DNA from: Azospirillum lipoferum 4B
GTDB lineage: Bacteria > Pseudomonadota > Alphaproteobacteria > Azospirillales > Azospirillaceae
DNA length: 64,000 bases
Assembly: GCF_000283655.1 (NCBI RefSeq)
Contig: NC_016622.1
Coordinates: 2,306,501 to 2,370,500, forward strand
Reading direction: 5' to 3'
Of this stretch, positions 15,659 through 25,538 are shown in pieces; the first letter of the stretch is position 1, and each line of letters opens with the position of its first letter. A program made the position numbers and the translations under genes. The notes beneath the pieces were generated by a model, which did no database searches, was not told where the DNA came from, and saw only the letters and a list, made by a program, of their open reading frames with translations.

Positions 15659-18600
15659 TCAGGCCGGAGGCGTGGTCGTGTTGGGTGGGGCCAGACGGCC
15701 CGCCGGTTCCTCGACCAGGGCCTTGAAGTGGCCATGGGCGCGGGCGGCGACGGCACGGATTCTGTGGTCCAGTTCGGGGAAGTCAACAGCGCCAGGCTCA
15801 CGCTCGTCCGGAAAGGCAGCGCGGACCAGCCCGGCCAGCAGGCTGGGCGACACCTGGTTGGGGTCCAGCACACCCGCGGTGGTCAGCCGCAGGAAGCCCT
15901 GCACCCGCCGCCAGACCCGCAGCGTCGCTTCCAGATCGGCCGCCACCTCCGCATCCAGGGCACCGGTGCGGGCGGCGCATTGCAGCGCCTTGGCGGTGCC
16001 GATGTGCAGGATGTCCGGCCGCTCATGACCGAAACGCAGCTGCAGGTACTGGGCGATGAACTCGATGTCGATCAGGCCGCCGCGGGCGTATTTGACGTTC
16101 CAGACGTTGGTCGTCCCGAACTCCTTCTCGATTCGCCGCCGCATGTCGGCGACGTCCCAGAGCAGCCGGTCGGCATCGCGCGGCGCCGTCAGCACCGAGC
16201 GGATCGCCGCCGACACCCGGTCGGCCAGAGCGGGATCGCCGCCGATCACCCGGGCGCGGGTCAACGCCATGTGTTCCCAGGTCCAGGCGTCGGTCGTCTG
16301 GTATTTCAGGAAGGCGTCCAGCGAGGTGGCGAGCGGCCCGGCATTGCCGGACGGGCGCAGCCGCATGTCCACCTCGTAGAGCCGGCCGTCGCCCATCGGG
16401 GCGGTGATGGCGTTGGTCAGCCGCTGGGTCAGCTTGATGTAATACTCGTTGGGCGACAGCGGCTTTGCTCCATCGGACAGGCGTGGGCTGTCGCCGGGCG
16501 CCACGTCGTAAATCACGATCAGGTCGATGTCCGAGGTGATGGTCAGCTGCCGGCTGCCCAGCTTGCCCATCGCCACCACCACCCAGGCACCGCCGGGAAT
16601 GCGGCCATGTCGCTGGGCGAACTCCTCCTCCACCCGGCGGGCGAGGTCGGGAACGACGATGTCGGCCAAATCGGCCAGGAAGGCGCCGCAGCGGTCGCCG
16701 TCGGTGATGCCGCGCAGGATGTGGACCCCGGCGCGGAAGCGCTGGTCGTTGGTCCAGCGCCGCGACAGGGTCAGCGCATCCTCGAAATCGCGGGCCGGCG
16801 CCATCACGCGGGCATGGTCGTCGGCAAGGCCGTTTTCCCTGCCCGGCAGCGGATCGAAGAAGTCCGGCGACAGCACGGCGTCCAGCAGCGACGGGTTGCG
16901 CGACAGGGTCTGCGCCATCTGCGGCGCGATGCCCATGATCTCCGCCACCAGCTCCAGCAGCCAGGGATTGGCGACGAACAGGGAGAACAGCCCGACGCCG
17001 GCCGGCAGCTTGCCGAGGAAATCGTCGAAGTTCATCAGCGCCGAATCGGGGGCCGGCGTCTTGGCCAGCGCGCTCAGCAGGGCCGGCGTCAATTCCGTCA
17101 GCAGTTCCCGCGCCCGGCCCGACCGGGTGGCGCGGTAGCGGCCGCGGTGCCAGGCCGACACCACGTTGATGACGCGGGCAGCGTCGGCAAAGCCCATGCC
17201 GCTCAGCGTCTCCACCGTGCCGGGATCGGGATCGGTGCCGGTGAAGACGAGGTTGCCGGGGCCGGAGAGCGACGGCGCCTCCTCGAACAGTTCGGCATAG
17301 CGGTCCTCGACCTGACCCAGCGTCGCCAGCAGCTCCGCCCGGAAGGCGTCCGGGTCGGCGTAGCCGAGGAATGTCGCGAGATGCGCCACCCCGGCATCGT
17401 CTGCGGGAATACGGTGGGTCTGCTGGTCGTCGATCATCTGGATGCGATGTTCGACACGGCGCAGGAAATGATAGGCCCCCGCAAGATCCTCCACCGTCTG
17501 GGCCGGCACGCGCCCGACGTCGCGCAGCGCCTCGTTCGCCATCAGCGTCGGGGCGATGCGCACGCGCGGGTCGCGGCCGCCGAAGATCAGCTGCTGGGTC
17601 TGGGCGAAGAACTCGATCTCGCGGATGCCGCCGCGGCCGACCTTGATGTCGTGGCCGTTGACCGTCACCTCGCGGTGGCCCTTGTGGGCGTTGATCTGGC
17701 GCTTGATCGAATGGATGTCCTGGATGGCAGCGAAATCCAGGTTGCGGCGCCAGACGAAGGGCTCCAGGAAGCGGATGAAGGACGCCCCGGCCTCCGGATC
17801 GCCGGCAATCGGGCGGGCCTTGATCATCGCCGCGCGTTCCCAGTTCTGGCCGACGCTGCCGTAATAAATTTCGGCCGCCGAAACGGAAACCGCCAGCGGC
17901 GTGGCGCCGGGGTCCGGCCTAAGCCGAAGGTCGGTGCGGAAGACGTAGCCGTCCTTGGTGCGTTCATCCATAATGCGGACAAGATCGCGTGCGAGCCTGA
18001 TGAAGGTTCGCGCGAGGTTGTCCGGCTGGGGCGTCTGCACAACAGCGTCGTCGTACAGGACGATCAGGTCGATGTCGCTGGAATAGTTGAGTTCGCGCCC
18101 GCCAAGCTTGCCCATGCCCAACACGATCAGACCTGAGCCGATCCACGGTCGCTGCGGATCCGGCAGCGTCAGCGTCCCCGCCTCCGCGGCGCGGCGCAGC
18201 AGGAAATTCGCGGCCAGCTGCACCCCCGTCTCCGCCAGCTCCGACAGGGCGCCGGTGACGCGGAACAGCGGCCACGACCCAGCGATGTCGGCCAGCGCGA
18301 TCAGCAGGGCGGCCCGCCGCTTCGCCACCCGCAGGCCGGCCATCAGCCGGTCCATCGATTTCTCATCGCCATGCTCGGCATGGAGTGCGGCGATCAGCCC
18401 GGCGAAGCTGGCGTCGAACCCGTCCTCCATCACCCGCCGGACGAAGGGCAGCTCCCGCGTCAGGATATGGCCCAGATACGGGCTGTTGCCGCACACCGCA
18501 TCGACCAGCGCACGGCCGGGCTCCGAATCGGCGAAGGCGTCGGCCCAGGCCCGCGTCTCCGGCTCCGCCGCGGCGGCCTGCTGGCGCCAGCGCTCCATCC

Positions 18601-18667
18601 CCAGCGCCGCCTGCGCGGCGTCGAAGGGCTTCGGCAAGGGGGCGGAAAACGGGACGGGGCTGGACAT
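15659..18667 (-). CDS. glnE: Bifunctional glutamine synthetase adenylyltransferase / deadenylase
   Basis: Predicted 1002 residues with two nucleotidyltransferase domains. The N-terminal adenylyl-removing domain has GKLGGRELNYSSDIDLIVLYD near residues 185-205; the C-terminal adenylylating domain has GKLGSRQLTITSDIDLIVIYD near 700-720, each with the catalytic DxD pair. Both are followed by the helical regulatory segments (HIQMIDDQQTHRIP; ARGGLIDIEFIAQYLQL). GlnE adenylylates and deadenylylates glutamine synthetase in response to PII protein and glutamine, central to nitrogen control in diazotrophs. AGGAAAG precedes the ATG. bcp lies just downstream. Confidence 0.96.
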   Translation of the reverse strand: MSSPVPFSAPLPKPFDAAQAALGMERWRQQAAAAEPETRAWADAFADSEPGRALVDAVCGNSPYLGHILTRELPFVRRVMEDGFDASFAGLIAALHAEHGDEKSMDRLMAGLRVAKRRAALLIALADIAGSWPLFRVTGALSELAETGVQLAANFLLRRAAEAGTLTLPDPQRPWIGSGLIVLGMGKLGGRELNYSSDIDLIVLYDDAVVQTPQPDNLARTFIRLARDLVRIMDERTKDGYVFRTDLRLRPDPGATPLAVSVSAAEIYYGSVGQNWERAAMIKARPIAGDPEAGASFIRFLEPFVWRRNLDFAAIQDIHSIKRQINAHKGHREVTVNGHDIKVGRGGIREIEFFAQTQQLIFGGRDPRVRIAPTLMANEALRDVGRVPAQTVEDLAGAYHFLRRVEHRIQMIDDQQTHRIPADDAGVAHLATFLGYADPDAFRAELLATLGQVEDRYAELFEEAPSLSGPGNLVFTGTDPDPGTVETLSGMGFADAARVINVVSAWHRGRYRATRSGRARELLTELTPALLSALAKTPAPDSALMNFDDFLGKLPAGVGLFSLFVANPWLLELVAEIMGIAPQMAQTLSRNPSLLDAVLSPDFFDPLPGRENGLADDHARVMAPARDFEDALTLSRRWTNDQRFRAGVHILRGITDGDRCGAFLADLADIVVPDLARRVEEEFAQRHGRIPGGAWVVVAMGKLGSRQLTITSDIDLIVIYDVAPGDSPRLSDGAKPLSPNEYYIKLTQRLTNAITAPMGDGRLYEVDMRLRPSGNAGPLATSLDAFLKYQTTDAWTWEHMALTRARVIGGDPALADRVSAAIRSVLTAPRDADRLLWDVADMRRRIEKEFGTTNVWNVKYARGGLIDIEFIAQYLQLRFGHERPDILHIGTAKALQCAARTGALDAEVAADLEATLRVWRRVQGFLRLTTAGVLDPNQVSPSLLAGLVRAAFPDEREPGAVDFPELDHRIRAVAARAHGHFKALVEEPAGRLAPPNTTTPPA

Positions 18668-18787
18668 GGCGACGGTCTTTCCTGCTCAAAACATGTGCAG
18701 AAAGCTGCACGCGTCGGGAGAGAACGTCAATCGGGCCGATTCGCGCGCCCTCTCCCCCCTCCCCCTCTCCTCCCGACATGGTGCCCG

Positions 18788-21700
18788 ATGATCCGGCGCA
18801 CCGCGAAGATTCTCGGCCTTACGCTGACCGGGATCGGGGCAATCGCGCTGGCGGCGGGCGGGCTGTTCGCCTGGCGGCTGTCGCAGGGGCCGATCGCGCT
18901 CGACCCGCTGATCCCCTATGTCGAAGAGGCGCTGGGCGACCGCGACGGCCGGTTCCGCATCGATGTCGGCGAGCTGGTGCTGTCGCTGGAGGATGAGGAC
19001 ACGCTGGAAAGCGGCGGCGGACGGCGTCTCGACCTGCGTGCCCGGCGGGTGCAGGCGCTGAATGCCGACGGGGCGGAGCTGGCTGCGGTGCCGGAGATGG
19101 GCATCGGCTTCTCCGTCGCGGCGCTGCTGCGCGGCACGCTGTCGCCGACGCGCCTCGATCTGGTCCGGCCGCGCCTCAGCGTGCTGCGGCGGGCGGACGG
19201 CAGCATCGCCTTCGATGTGCGGTCCGACACGGACTCGGTGCAGAAGCGCGAAAGCGACGGCCCCGACCTGCTGGACGAGGCGCTGGACAGCCTGCGCCGG
19301 CCGCCCGACATCGACCGGCCGCTCGGGCTGCTGCGCCGGCTTTCGGTGGTGGGTGCCGATTTGCGGATCGAGAACCGCATGCTGGATCTCTCCTGGCACG
19401 CGACCCGCGCCGACATGATCCTGACCCGCGACGCCGAGGGCGCCCAGGGCCGCGCCCGCCTGACCCTCGATCTCGGTGCCCAGAACCAGGGCGGTACGCA
19501 AAACCAGGGGGATGCGAACCGGCATCCGGTGACCGTCGCCGCCTCCGGCCATTTCAACATCGCCGATTCCACCACCGACCTGACCCTGTCCGTCGACGGC
19601 CTGGAACCGGCGGCTCTGGCGGCGGTCGGGCCGGCCCTGGCCCCGCTGGCCGCGGTGAGGCTGCCGCTGTCGGGCACGGTCACGGCGAAGCTCGATCCCC
19701 GGTTCGAGCCGTCGACGCTCGATCTGAACCTGCGCGGCGGTGCCGGCACCGTCGCCCTGCCCGCCTTGCGGCCGGAACCGCTCGCGGTGCAGAACATGGC
19801 CCTTCGCGGCAGCCTGGACGTGCCGGGCCGGCGGCTGCGCGTGGAGGATCTGTCGCTGAAGGCGGCGTCTGCGGACGGCGGCGAACCGCTGGCGCTGAAC
19901 GGCCGGGGCGAGTTGACGGAGACCGGCGGGGGACGCGACCTCCAGGCGTCGCTGTCGCTGACCGCCGGCGGCCGGACCGCCGGGCTCGAGCTGTCGGGGC
20001 AGCAGGGACCCGGCAGGGACGGGCGCGCCGCGCTGCGCCTGACCGGCGTCACCCCCGCGGCGCTGGCCGGCATCGCCCCGATGTTGGCGCCGCTGAAGGA
20101 CGCCGCCCTGCCGCTGTCCGGCACGCTGGAGGTCGCCTTCGACCCGTCCCTTCAGCCGACCGCGGGCAAGGCCGACCTCACCGCCGGCGCCGGCCATCTG
20201 CACCGTCCGGATCTGTTCGAAGGGCCGCTGCCCGTCGAGTCGGCCCGGCTACGCCTGCATGGCGACCGCGACCGCATCGCGCTGGACGGCCTGACGGCGG
20301 TGCTGGGCGAGGCCGGCGGGCCGCAGCCGCGGGTCGAGGCCAGCGGCACCGCCCTGCGCCAGGGCGACCGCATGGCGGTGGAGGCGCAGGCGAGCGTGCG
20401 CGGCATGGCGCTGGACGAGCTGCGCCGCTACTGGCCGAAGGTTGCCAGCCCGAACGCGCGGGACTGGGTGACTGCCAACCTGTCCCGCGGCACGGTGACG
20501 GAGGCGCGGGCCGAGGTGGCGCTGTCGCTGCCGCTCGACCGCCCGGCGGAACCGGAGATGACGCGCTTCCTGGCGACCATGGCCGGGGAGAATGTCAGCG
20601 TCCGCTATTTCCACGACCTGACGCCGGTGACCGGCGCCGGGGTGGAGGCGACCACCGACGGCAAGACCTTCTCGATCCAGACCAGGGGCGGCCGCATCGC
20701 CGATCCGAAATCGGGCGACATCGAGGTCGGCGACGGCAAGGCGGTGATCGGCGGGCTGGACACCGGCAAGGAGACGATGGACATCCGCATTCCGGTCCAG
20801 GGGCCGGTGCGGTCGATCCTGACCCTGCTCGACATGCCACCGCTGGGCTATCCGACCAAGCTGGAGATGGACCCGAAGCGGACCCAGGGCACGGCGGAGG
20901 CGCAGCTTCACTTCGCCTTCCCGCTGCTGGCCGACCTGAAGGTGGAGCAGCTGGAGCTGGACGTGACCGGCAAGCTGCACAAGGTGGCGGTGGAGAAGGT
21001 GGCGGCGGGGCTGAACGCCACCGACGGAGAGCTGTCGCTGGCGCTCGACCTCAAGGCCATGCAGATCAAGGGCACCACCAAGCTGGACGGCATCCCAGTC
21101 ACCGTGGACTGGAACGAATCCTTCGACAGCGCGGCCAAGGGTCCGCGCACCCGCATCGCGGTGAAGGGCGACGCCACCGCCGACGATCTGCGCGCCCACG
21201 GCATCGACCTGGAAGACCGGGTGCAGGGCCCGTTCGGCGCCGACGTGCTGTTCACGGTGGACCGCCGCCGCAAGCTGGCGCTGACGGCGAACCTGAACCT
21301 GGAGAAGACCCGGCTGTCCATTGAGGAGCTGGCCTGGGCCAAGCCGCCCGGCAAGCCCGGCACCGGCAAGCTGACGCTGGAGTTCGACAAGGACCGCCCG
21401 ACCCGCATCAGCAACCTGACCGTCGATGCCGGCGGACTGAAGGCCGTCACCAACCTGGAGCTGGCCGACGGTGGCAAGCGGGTGGCGCGGATCCAGACCC
21501 CCAGCTTCAAGCTGGGCCGGACCGACCTGCGCGCCGACCTGACCGTTCTGCCCCCCGCCAAGCCCGGCGGCCCGGCCGGCGGCTATGCCGGCACCATCAC
21601 CGGCAGCAGCCTGGATGCCCGCGGCCTGACCGGCAAGACGCCGTCCGGCGAGGGTGCCGTCACTCCCGACCCGCAAAAGGCCCGGAGCGGCGACAGCCGC

Positions 21701-22522
21701 AAGACGCCGCTGGACGTCGCCATCAAGTTCGATTCGGTGGTGTTCGGCGAGGGGCGGCGGCTGCGGCAGGTCGCCGGATCGATGCAGCGCGACACCGCCG
21801 CCTGGACCCTGCTGGACCTCACCGGCCGCAGCGAGGGCGGCGGCGTGTCGATGAAATGGCGGCCGGGGGCGCAGGGCGTCTACGATCTCGCCATCACCGC
21901 CGACGATCTCGGCTCCGCCCTGCAGGCGATGGACCTGAACGACCGCATGCGCGGTGGCCGCCTGATCCTGTCGGGCCGGTCGGTGGAGCCGCGGGCCGAT
22001 GCCGCCATCGTCGGCAAGGCGGAGATCCTCGACTACACGCTGATCGATGTCCCCGCCCTGGCGCGCATCCTCAACGCCATCTCGCCGTCGGGGTTCGCCG
22101 AACTGCTGGGCGGCGGCAAGGGCATCAATTTCGGCCGGATGTCGGCGGATTTCCGCAAGGAGGGCCGGCTGCTGACCCTGAAGGACCTGCGCACCTCGGG
22201 CTCGGCACTGGGCCTGACGCTGGAGGGGCAGGTCGACCTGGAGACGGAGACCGCCAATCTGCAGGGCACCATCGTTCCGGTCTATGGCCTGAACCGTCTG
22301 ATCGGCCAAATCCCGCTGCTGGGCGACGTGCTGAGCGGCGGCGAGGGCCAGGGCATCTTCTCCGCCACCTGGCATGTCCAGGGGCCGCTGTCCGACCCCG
22401 AGGTGACGGTCAACCCGCTGGCGGTGCTGGCCCCCGGCTTCCTGCGCAACCTGTTCTTCCTGGGCGGCGACGGCACGCCGATGCCCGACACCAAGCCGCC
22501 GCCGGAGGCGCATACGCGGTGA
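18788..22522 (+). CDS. AsmA / YhdP-like envelope protein (DUF3971 and AsmA C-terminal domain)
   Basis: Predicted 1244 residues with one N-terminal membrane helix (about 8-30, ILGLTLTGIGAIALAAGGLF in part) and a very long periplasmic beta-rich body. The middle region has YWPKVASPNARDWVTANLSRGTV and RYFHDLTPVTGAGVEATTDGKTF, hallmarks of the DUF3971/YhdP group. The end, GFAELLGGGKGINFGRMSADFRKEGRL to VLAPGFLRNLFFLG, is the AsmA_2 C-terminal domain. Such proteins are thought to bridge the periplasm and move phospholipids to the outer membrane. The ATG at 18788 has no clear ribosome-binding site. Divergent from glnE by about 120 bp; a palindromic repeat follows 26 nt after its stop. Confidence 0.88.
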   Translation: MIRRTAKILGLTLTGIGAIALAAGGLFAWRLSQGPIALDPLIPYVEEALGDRDGRFRIDVGELVLSLEDEDTLESGGGRRLDLRARRVQALNADGAELAAVPEMGIGFSVAALLRGTLSPTRLDLVRPRLSVLRRADGSIAFDVRSDTDSVQKRESDGPDLLDEALDSLRRPPDIDRPLGLLRRLSVVGADLRIENRMLDLSWHATRADMILTRDAEGAQGRARLTLDLGAQNQGGTQNQGDANRHPVTVAASGHFNIADSTTDLTLSVDGLEPAALAAVGPALAPLAAVRLPLSGTVTAKLDPRFEPSTLDLNLRGGAGTVALPALRPEPLAVQNMALRGSLDVPGRRLRVEDLSLKAASADGGEPLALNGRGELTETGGGRDLQASLSLTAGGRTAGLELSGQQGPGRDGRAALRLTGVTPAALAGIAPMLAPLKDAALPLSGTLEVAFDPSLQPTAGKADLTAGAGHLHRPDLFEGPLPVESARLRLHGDRDRIALDGLTAVLGEAGGPQPRVEASGTALRQGDRMAVEAQASVRGMALDELRRYWPKVASPNARDWVTANLSRGTVTEARAEVALSLPLDRPAEPEMTRFLATMAGENVSVRYFHDLTPVTGAGVEATTDGKTFSIQTRGGRIADPKSGDIEVGDGKAVIGGLDTGKETMDIRIPVQGPVRSILTLLDMPPLGYPTKLEMDPKRTQGTAEAQLHFAFPLLADLKVEQLELDVTGKLHKVAVEKVAAGLNATDGELSLALDLKAMQIKGTTKLDGIPVTVDWNESFDSAAKGPRTRIAVKGDATADDLRAHGIDLEDRVQGPFGADVLFTVDRRRKLALTANLNLEKTRLSIEELAWAKPPGKPGTGKLTLEFDKDRPTRISNLTVDAGGLKAVTNLELADGGKRVARIQTPSFKLGRTDLRADLTVLPPAKPGGPAGGYAGTITGSSLDARGLTGKTPSGEGAVTPDPQKARSGDSRKTPLDVAIKFDSVVFGEGRRLRQVAGSMQRDTAAWTLLDLTGRSEGGGVSMKWRPGAQGVYDLAITADDLGSALQAMDLNDRMRGGRLILSGRSVEPRADAAIVGKAEILDYTLIDVPALARILNAISPSGFAELLGGGKGINFGRMSADFRKEGRLLTLKDLRTSGSALGLTLEGQVDLETETANLQGTIVPVYGLNRLIGQIPLLGDVLSGGEGQGIFSATWHVQGPLSDPEVTVNPLAVLAPGFLRNLFFLGGDGTPMPDTKPPPEAHTR

Positions 22523-22548
22523 GGGGGAAGTGGTCGGTGCGGTGTGCA

Positions 22549-22694
22549 CCCTCCCCATCCCTCCCCCGCTCTCGGCCGGCCAAAGGCCGGTCCGATCGCG
22601 GTGGAGGGGGTAGGACACTTGGCTGCACCAATTTATGGTTAAGTGCAGCGGAGTTCCCTCTCCCGCGCCAGCGGGGGAGGGTTAGGGAGGGGGC
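22549..22694. repeat. GC-rich intergenic palindromic repeat, copy 2
   Basis: About 146 bp, the longest copy, with an extra GC-rich insertion (GGCCGGCCAAAGGCCGG) in the left hairpin and an AT-richer centre. It lies between the convergent AsmA-like and tyrS genes, 26 and 35 nt from their stops. Confidence 0.8.
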
Positions 22695-22729
22695 CGCCGC
22701 ACCTCGACCAGCAGCAGCCCCCCGGACAC

Positions 22730-23998
22730 TCACCCCACCTTCACCAGCGCATGCCGCTTCTTGCCGGCGCTGAGCTTCACCACGCCGTCCGCGTTCAGAT
22801 CGGCCGTCGTCGCCTTCGCCGCCTCGTCCGCGATCGGCCCGTCATTCAGCTTGGCGCCGCCGCCCTTGATCAGCCGGCGGGCCTCGCCCTTCGACGCGGC
22901 CAGACCGGCGGACACCAGCAGGTCGACCACCGGCATCCCGGCTTCCAGCTCGGCGCGGGCGACCTCGATGCTGGGCAGGCCCTCGGCCGCGGCCCCTTCC
23001 TCGAAGGCCCGGCGGGCGGTCTCGGCGGCCTCCAGCGCGGCTTCCTCGCCATGGGCGAGCTTGGTCACCTCGTTGGCGAGGATCTTCTTGGCCTCGTTGA
23101 TCTCGGCGCCCTGCAGGCTTTCCAGCCGGGCGACCTCGTCCAGCGGCAGTTCGGTGTAGAGGCGCAGGAAGCGGCCGACGTCGGCATCCTCGGTGTTGCG
23201 CCAGTACTGCCAGAAATCGTAGCTGCTGAGCTTGTCGGCGGTCAGCCACACCGCACCGGCGGCGGTCTTGCCCATCTTGGCGCCGGAGGACGTGGTCAGC
23301 AGCGGCGTGGTCAGGCCGAACAGCTCCGCCCCATCGGTGCGGCGGCCGAGCTCGACGCCGTTGACGATGTTGCCCCACTGGTCCGACCCGCCCATCTGCA
23401 GGCTGCAGCCGTAGCGCCGCTTCAGCTCCACGAAGTCGTAGGCCTGGAGAATCATATAATTGAATTCGAGGAAGGTCAGCGGCTGCTCGCGGTCCAGCCG
23501 CAGCTTGACCGATTCGAAGGACAGCATGCGGTTGATGGTGAAATGCCGGCCGATGTCGCGCAGCAGCGGGATGTATTTCAGCTCGTCCAGCCAGTCGGCG
23601 TTGTTCGCCATCACCGCATCGGTCGGCCCGTCCCCGAAGGTCAGGTAGCGGCCGAAGATGCGCTTGATGCCCGCCATGTTGCCGGCGATGACCTCGTCGG
23701 TCAGCAGCTGGCGCGCCTCGTCCTTGCCGGACGGATCGCCGATCTTGGTGGTGCCGCCGCCCATCAGGACGATCGGCTTGTGGCCGGTCTTCTGCAGCCA
23801 GCGCAGCATCATGATCGGCAGCAGGCTGCCGACATGCAAGGAGTCGGCGGTGCAGTCGAAGCCGATATAGGCGACGATCGGCCCCTTCTGCGCCCGCTCG
23901 TCCAGCGTGGCGAGGTCGGTGCACTGGTGGATGAATCCGCGCTCCTGCAGGGTGCGCAGAAACTCCGAGGCAGGGGCCGAGGAGGAGGTCGTCGTCAT
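22730..23998 (-). CDS. tyrS: Tyrosyl-tRNA synthetase
   Basis: Predicted 422 residues. The class I HIGH-type motif is LHVGSL near residue 50, preceded by [10 protein letters not shown]. The KMSKS-type loop is KMGKT in [11 protein letters not shown] near 240. An S4 RNA-binding domain closes the protein ([29 protein letters not shown]). The enzyme charges tRNA-Tyr in the cytoplasm. ATG 23996-23998 is preferred over a longer open frame because [28 protein letters not shown] is the normal family opening. Convergent with the AsmA-like gene, divergent from the bacterioferritin pair. Confidence 0.96.
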   Translation of the reverse strand: MTTTSSSAPASEFLRTLQERGFIHQCTDLATLDERAQKGPIVAYIGFDCTADSLHVGSLLPIMMLRWLQKTGHKPIVLMGGGTTKIGDPSGKDEARQLLTDEVIAGNMAGIKRIFGRYLTFGDGPTDAVMANNADWLDELKYIPLLRDIGRHFTINRMLSFESVKLRLDREQPLTFLEFNYMILQAYDFVELKRRYGCSLQMGGSDQWGNIVNGVELGRRTDGAELFGLTTPLLTTSSGAKMGKTAAGAVWLTADKLSSYDFWQYWRNTEDADVGRFLRLYTELPLDEVARLESLQGAEINEAKKILANEVTKLAHGEEAALEAAETARRAFEEGAAAEGLPSIEVARAELEAGMPVVDLLVSAGLAASKGEARRLIKGGGAKLNDGPIADEAAKATTADLNADGVVKLSAGKKRHALVKVG

Positions 23999-24289
23999 GG
24001 CCGCAATCCGGCTGTCGTTGGAAAGAAGGGCGAAGCAGGGGTTGGAGAAATCCCGCGGTCTGTTAGCACGGAACGGCCCCTGCCTCAATGCGGCGGCCCA
24101 ATGGCAACGGGGGAACCGGCAAGCGGGCCGGCCTGTTCCCCCGCTCAAGCATCGCCGCACCGGCGCAAGTCAAAAACCGTATTCCGAGGCGGGGAATTCA
24201 CCGCGATCCTTTCCAATCGCAATTGACATTGATTCGCAAAACAGGGAAGCGGCCCTGGCTGTATTTTGGGCATCCGGATTCCGTCCCAA

Positions 24290-24306
24290 TTGATAGTGAC
24301 TATCAA
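24290..24306. promoter_or_regulatory. Perfect 17-bp palindrome resembling a Fur box, upstream of bfr genes
   Basis: TTGATAGTGACTATCAA is a perfect inverted repeat. Its core TGATAGTGACTATCA fits the 7-1-7 Fur consensus (TGATAATnATTATCA) at all but two symmetric positions. It lies about 90 bp before the first bacterioferritin ATG in a stretch that is clearly AT-richer than the window average, so it probably marks the promoter of the iron-storage operon. I could not fix a convincing -35/-10 pair. Confidence 0.55.
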
Positions 24307-24397
24307 CTACATCTCTGTTTCAAATGGATATTTTTATTGTGCGAGTCCTTCCGTTGTGCCAAGGTGCGACAAATCGTCTATTCTGGAGAATTCTACT

Positions 24398-24880
24398 ATG
24401 CAAGGCGATCAAGGGGTCCTGGACCGTTTGAACAAGCTGCTCACCGGCGAGTTGAGCGCGGCCGACCAGTATCTGTCCCATGCGCGCACCATGGAGGACA
24501 TGGGCCTCAAGGCGCTGAGCGAGCGCATCTCGCATGAGCGGATGGAAGAGCTGGAGCATGCGGACAAGCTGATCCGCCGCATCCTGTTCCTGGAAGGCAC
24601 GCCCGACGTCGCCAGCCGCGATCCGCTGCACATCGGCAAGACCGTGCCGGAGATGATGCGGAACGACCTGAACCTGGAATATGAGGTGGTGGCCGCCCTG
24701 AAGGAAGCCATCGCCTATTGCGAGCAGGTGAAGGATTACGACACCCGCCGCATTCTGCTGGAACTGCTGGTCGACACGGAAGAAGACCACGCCCACTGGC
24801 TGGAACAGCAGCTCGGCCTGATCGACATGCTCGGCCTGCAGAACTATCTGCAGTCGGCCATGGGCGGCTTCCCGAGCTGA
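24398..24880 (+). CDS. bfr: Bacterioferritin subunit with intact ferroxidase centre but no heme Met
   Basis: Predicted 160 residues. Aligned by eye to E. coli bacterioferritin, it keeps the di-iron ligands E18, E51, H54, E94 and the ExxH pair (E128/H131, shifted by one residue), plus Y25. The heme-ligating Met52 is replaced by Leu (MEELEHAD). It should therefore oxidise Fe(II) but not bind heme on its own. ATG 24398 follows GGAG at 24384-24387. The second subunit gene begins 14 bp downstream, so the two are one operon. A Fur-like palindrome sits upstream. Confidence 0.93.
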   Translation: MQGDQGVLDRLNKLLTGELSAADQYLSHARTMEDMGLKALSERISHERMEELEHADKLIRRILFLEGTPDVASRDPLHIGKTVPEMMRNDLNLEYEVVAALKEAIAYCEQVKDYDTRRILLELLVDTEEDHAHWLEQQLGLIDMLGLQNYLQSAMGGFPS

Positions 24881-24894
24881 ACGGAGGACGGAAC

Positions 24895-25374
24895 ATGAAA
24901 GGCAACAGCGACGTCATCGCCCAGCTGCAGATCGTCCTCAAGGACCAGCTGACCCAGATCAACCAGTATTTCCTGCACGCCCGCATGCTGAAGAACTGGG
25001 GCGTCAAGGCCCTGGGCAAGTGGGAGTATCACGCCTCCATCGAAGTGATGAAGAGCGCGGACGAGATCATCGAACGCATCCTGTTCATCGAGGCGATTCC
25101 CAACCTGCAGGATCTGGGCAAGCTGCACATCGGCGAGAATGTGCAGGAAATCCTGTCCAGCGACCTCGCCGCCGAGCAGGAAGCCCGCGACCGCATCGCC
25201 CACGCCATCGCCGTGTGCGAGGAGAAGGCCGACTACGTGTCGCGCGACGAGCTGTCCGAACTGCTGGAAGAGTCGGAAGAGCGCATCGACTATCTGGAAA
25301 CCCAGCTGAGCCTGATCGACGACATCGGCCTGGCCAACTACATCCAGTCGGCGATGGGCGAGATCAAGGACTGA
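24895..25374 (+). CDS. bfr: Bacterioferritin subunit with heme Met but degenerate ferroxidase centre
   Basis: Predicted 159 residues, overall closer to E. coli Bfr ([30 protein letters not shown]). It keeps Met52, the inter-subunit heme ligand. Most di-iron ligands are lost: position 18 is Gln, 51 Val, 54 Ser, 127 Ser and 130 Arg; only E94 remains. It is the complement of the upstream subunit, so a mixed 24-mer with ferroxidase and heme subunits is likely, as reported for two-subunit bacterioferritins in Neisseria and Magnetospirillum. A strong GGAGG lies at 24883-24887. Confidence 0.93.
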   Translation: MKGNSDVIAQLQIVLKDQLTQINQYFLHARMLKNWGVKALGKWEYHASIEVMKSADEIIERILFIEAIPNLQDLGKLHIGENVQEILSSDLAAEQEARDRIAHAIAVCEEKADYVSRDELSELLEESEERIDYLETQLSLIDDIGLANYIQSAMGEIKD

Positions 25375-25397
25375 GGTTGGGGGCGTCCGCGCCGGAT

Positions 25398-25517
25398 GCC
25401 CCCTCCCCATCCCTCCCCCGCTTCGCGGGAGAGGGGGCGGGACGCTTGTAGAGTTTCAGCAAAGGACGGCGGCAGTCCCCTCTCCCACCGAAGGTGGGGG
25501 AGGGTTAGGGAGGGGGC
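25398..25517. repeat. GC-rich intergenic palindromic repeat, copy 3
   Basis: About 120 bp between the convergent bacterioferritin and ParA-like genes, 23 and 21 nt from their stops. Same outer arms and paired end hairpins as the other copies; the right hairpin is CCCACCGAAGGTGGGGG. Confidence 0.85.
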
Positions 25518-25538
25518 AATCACTGCAACCCCGCCCCC

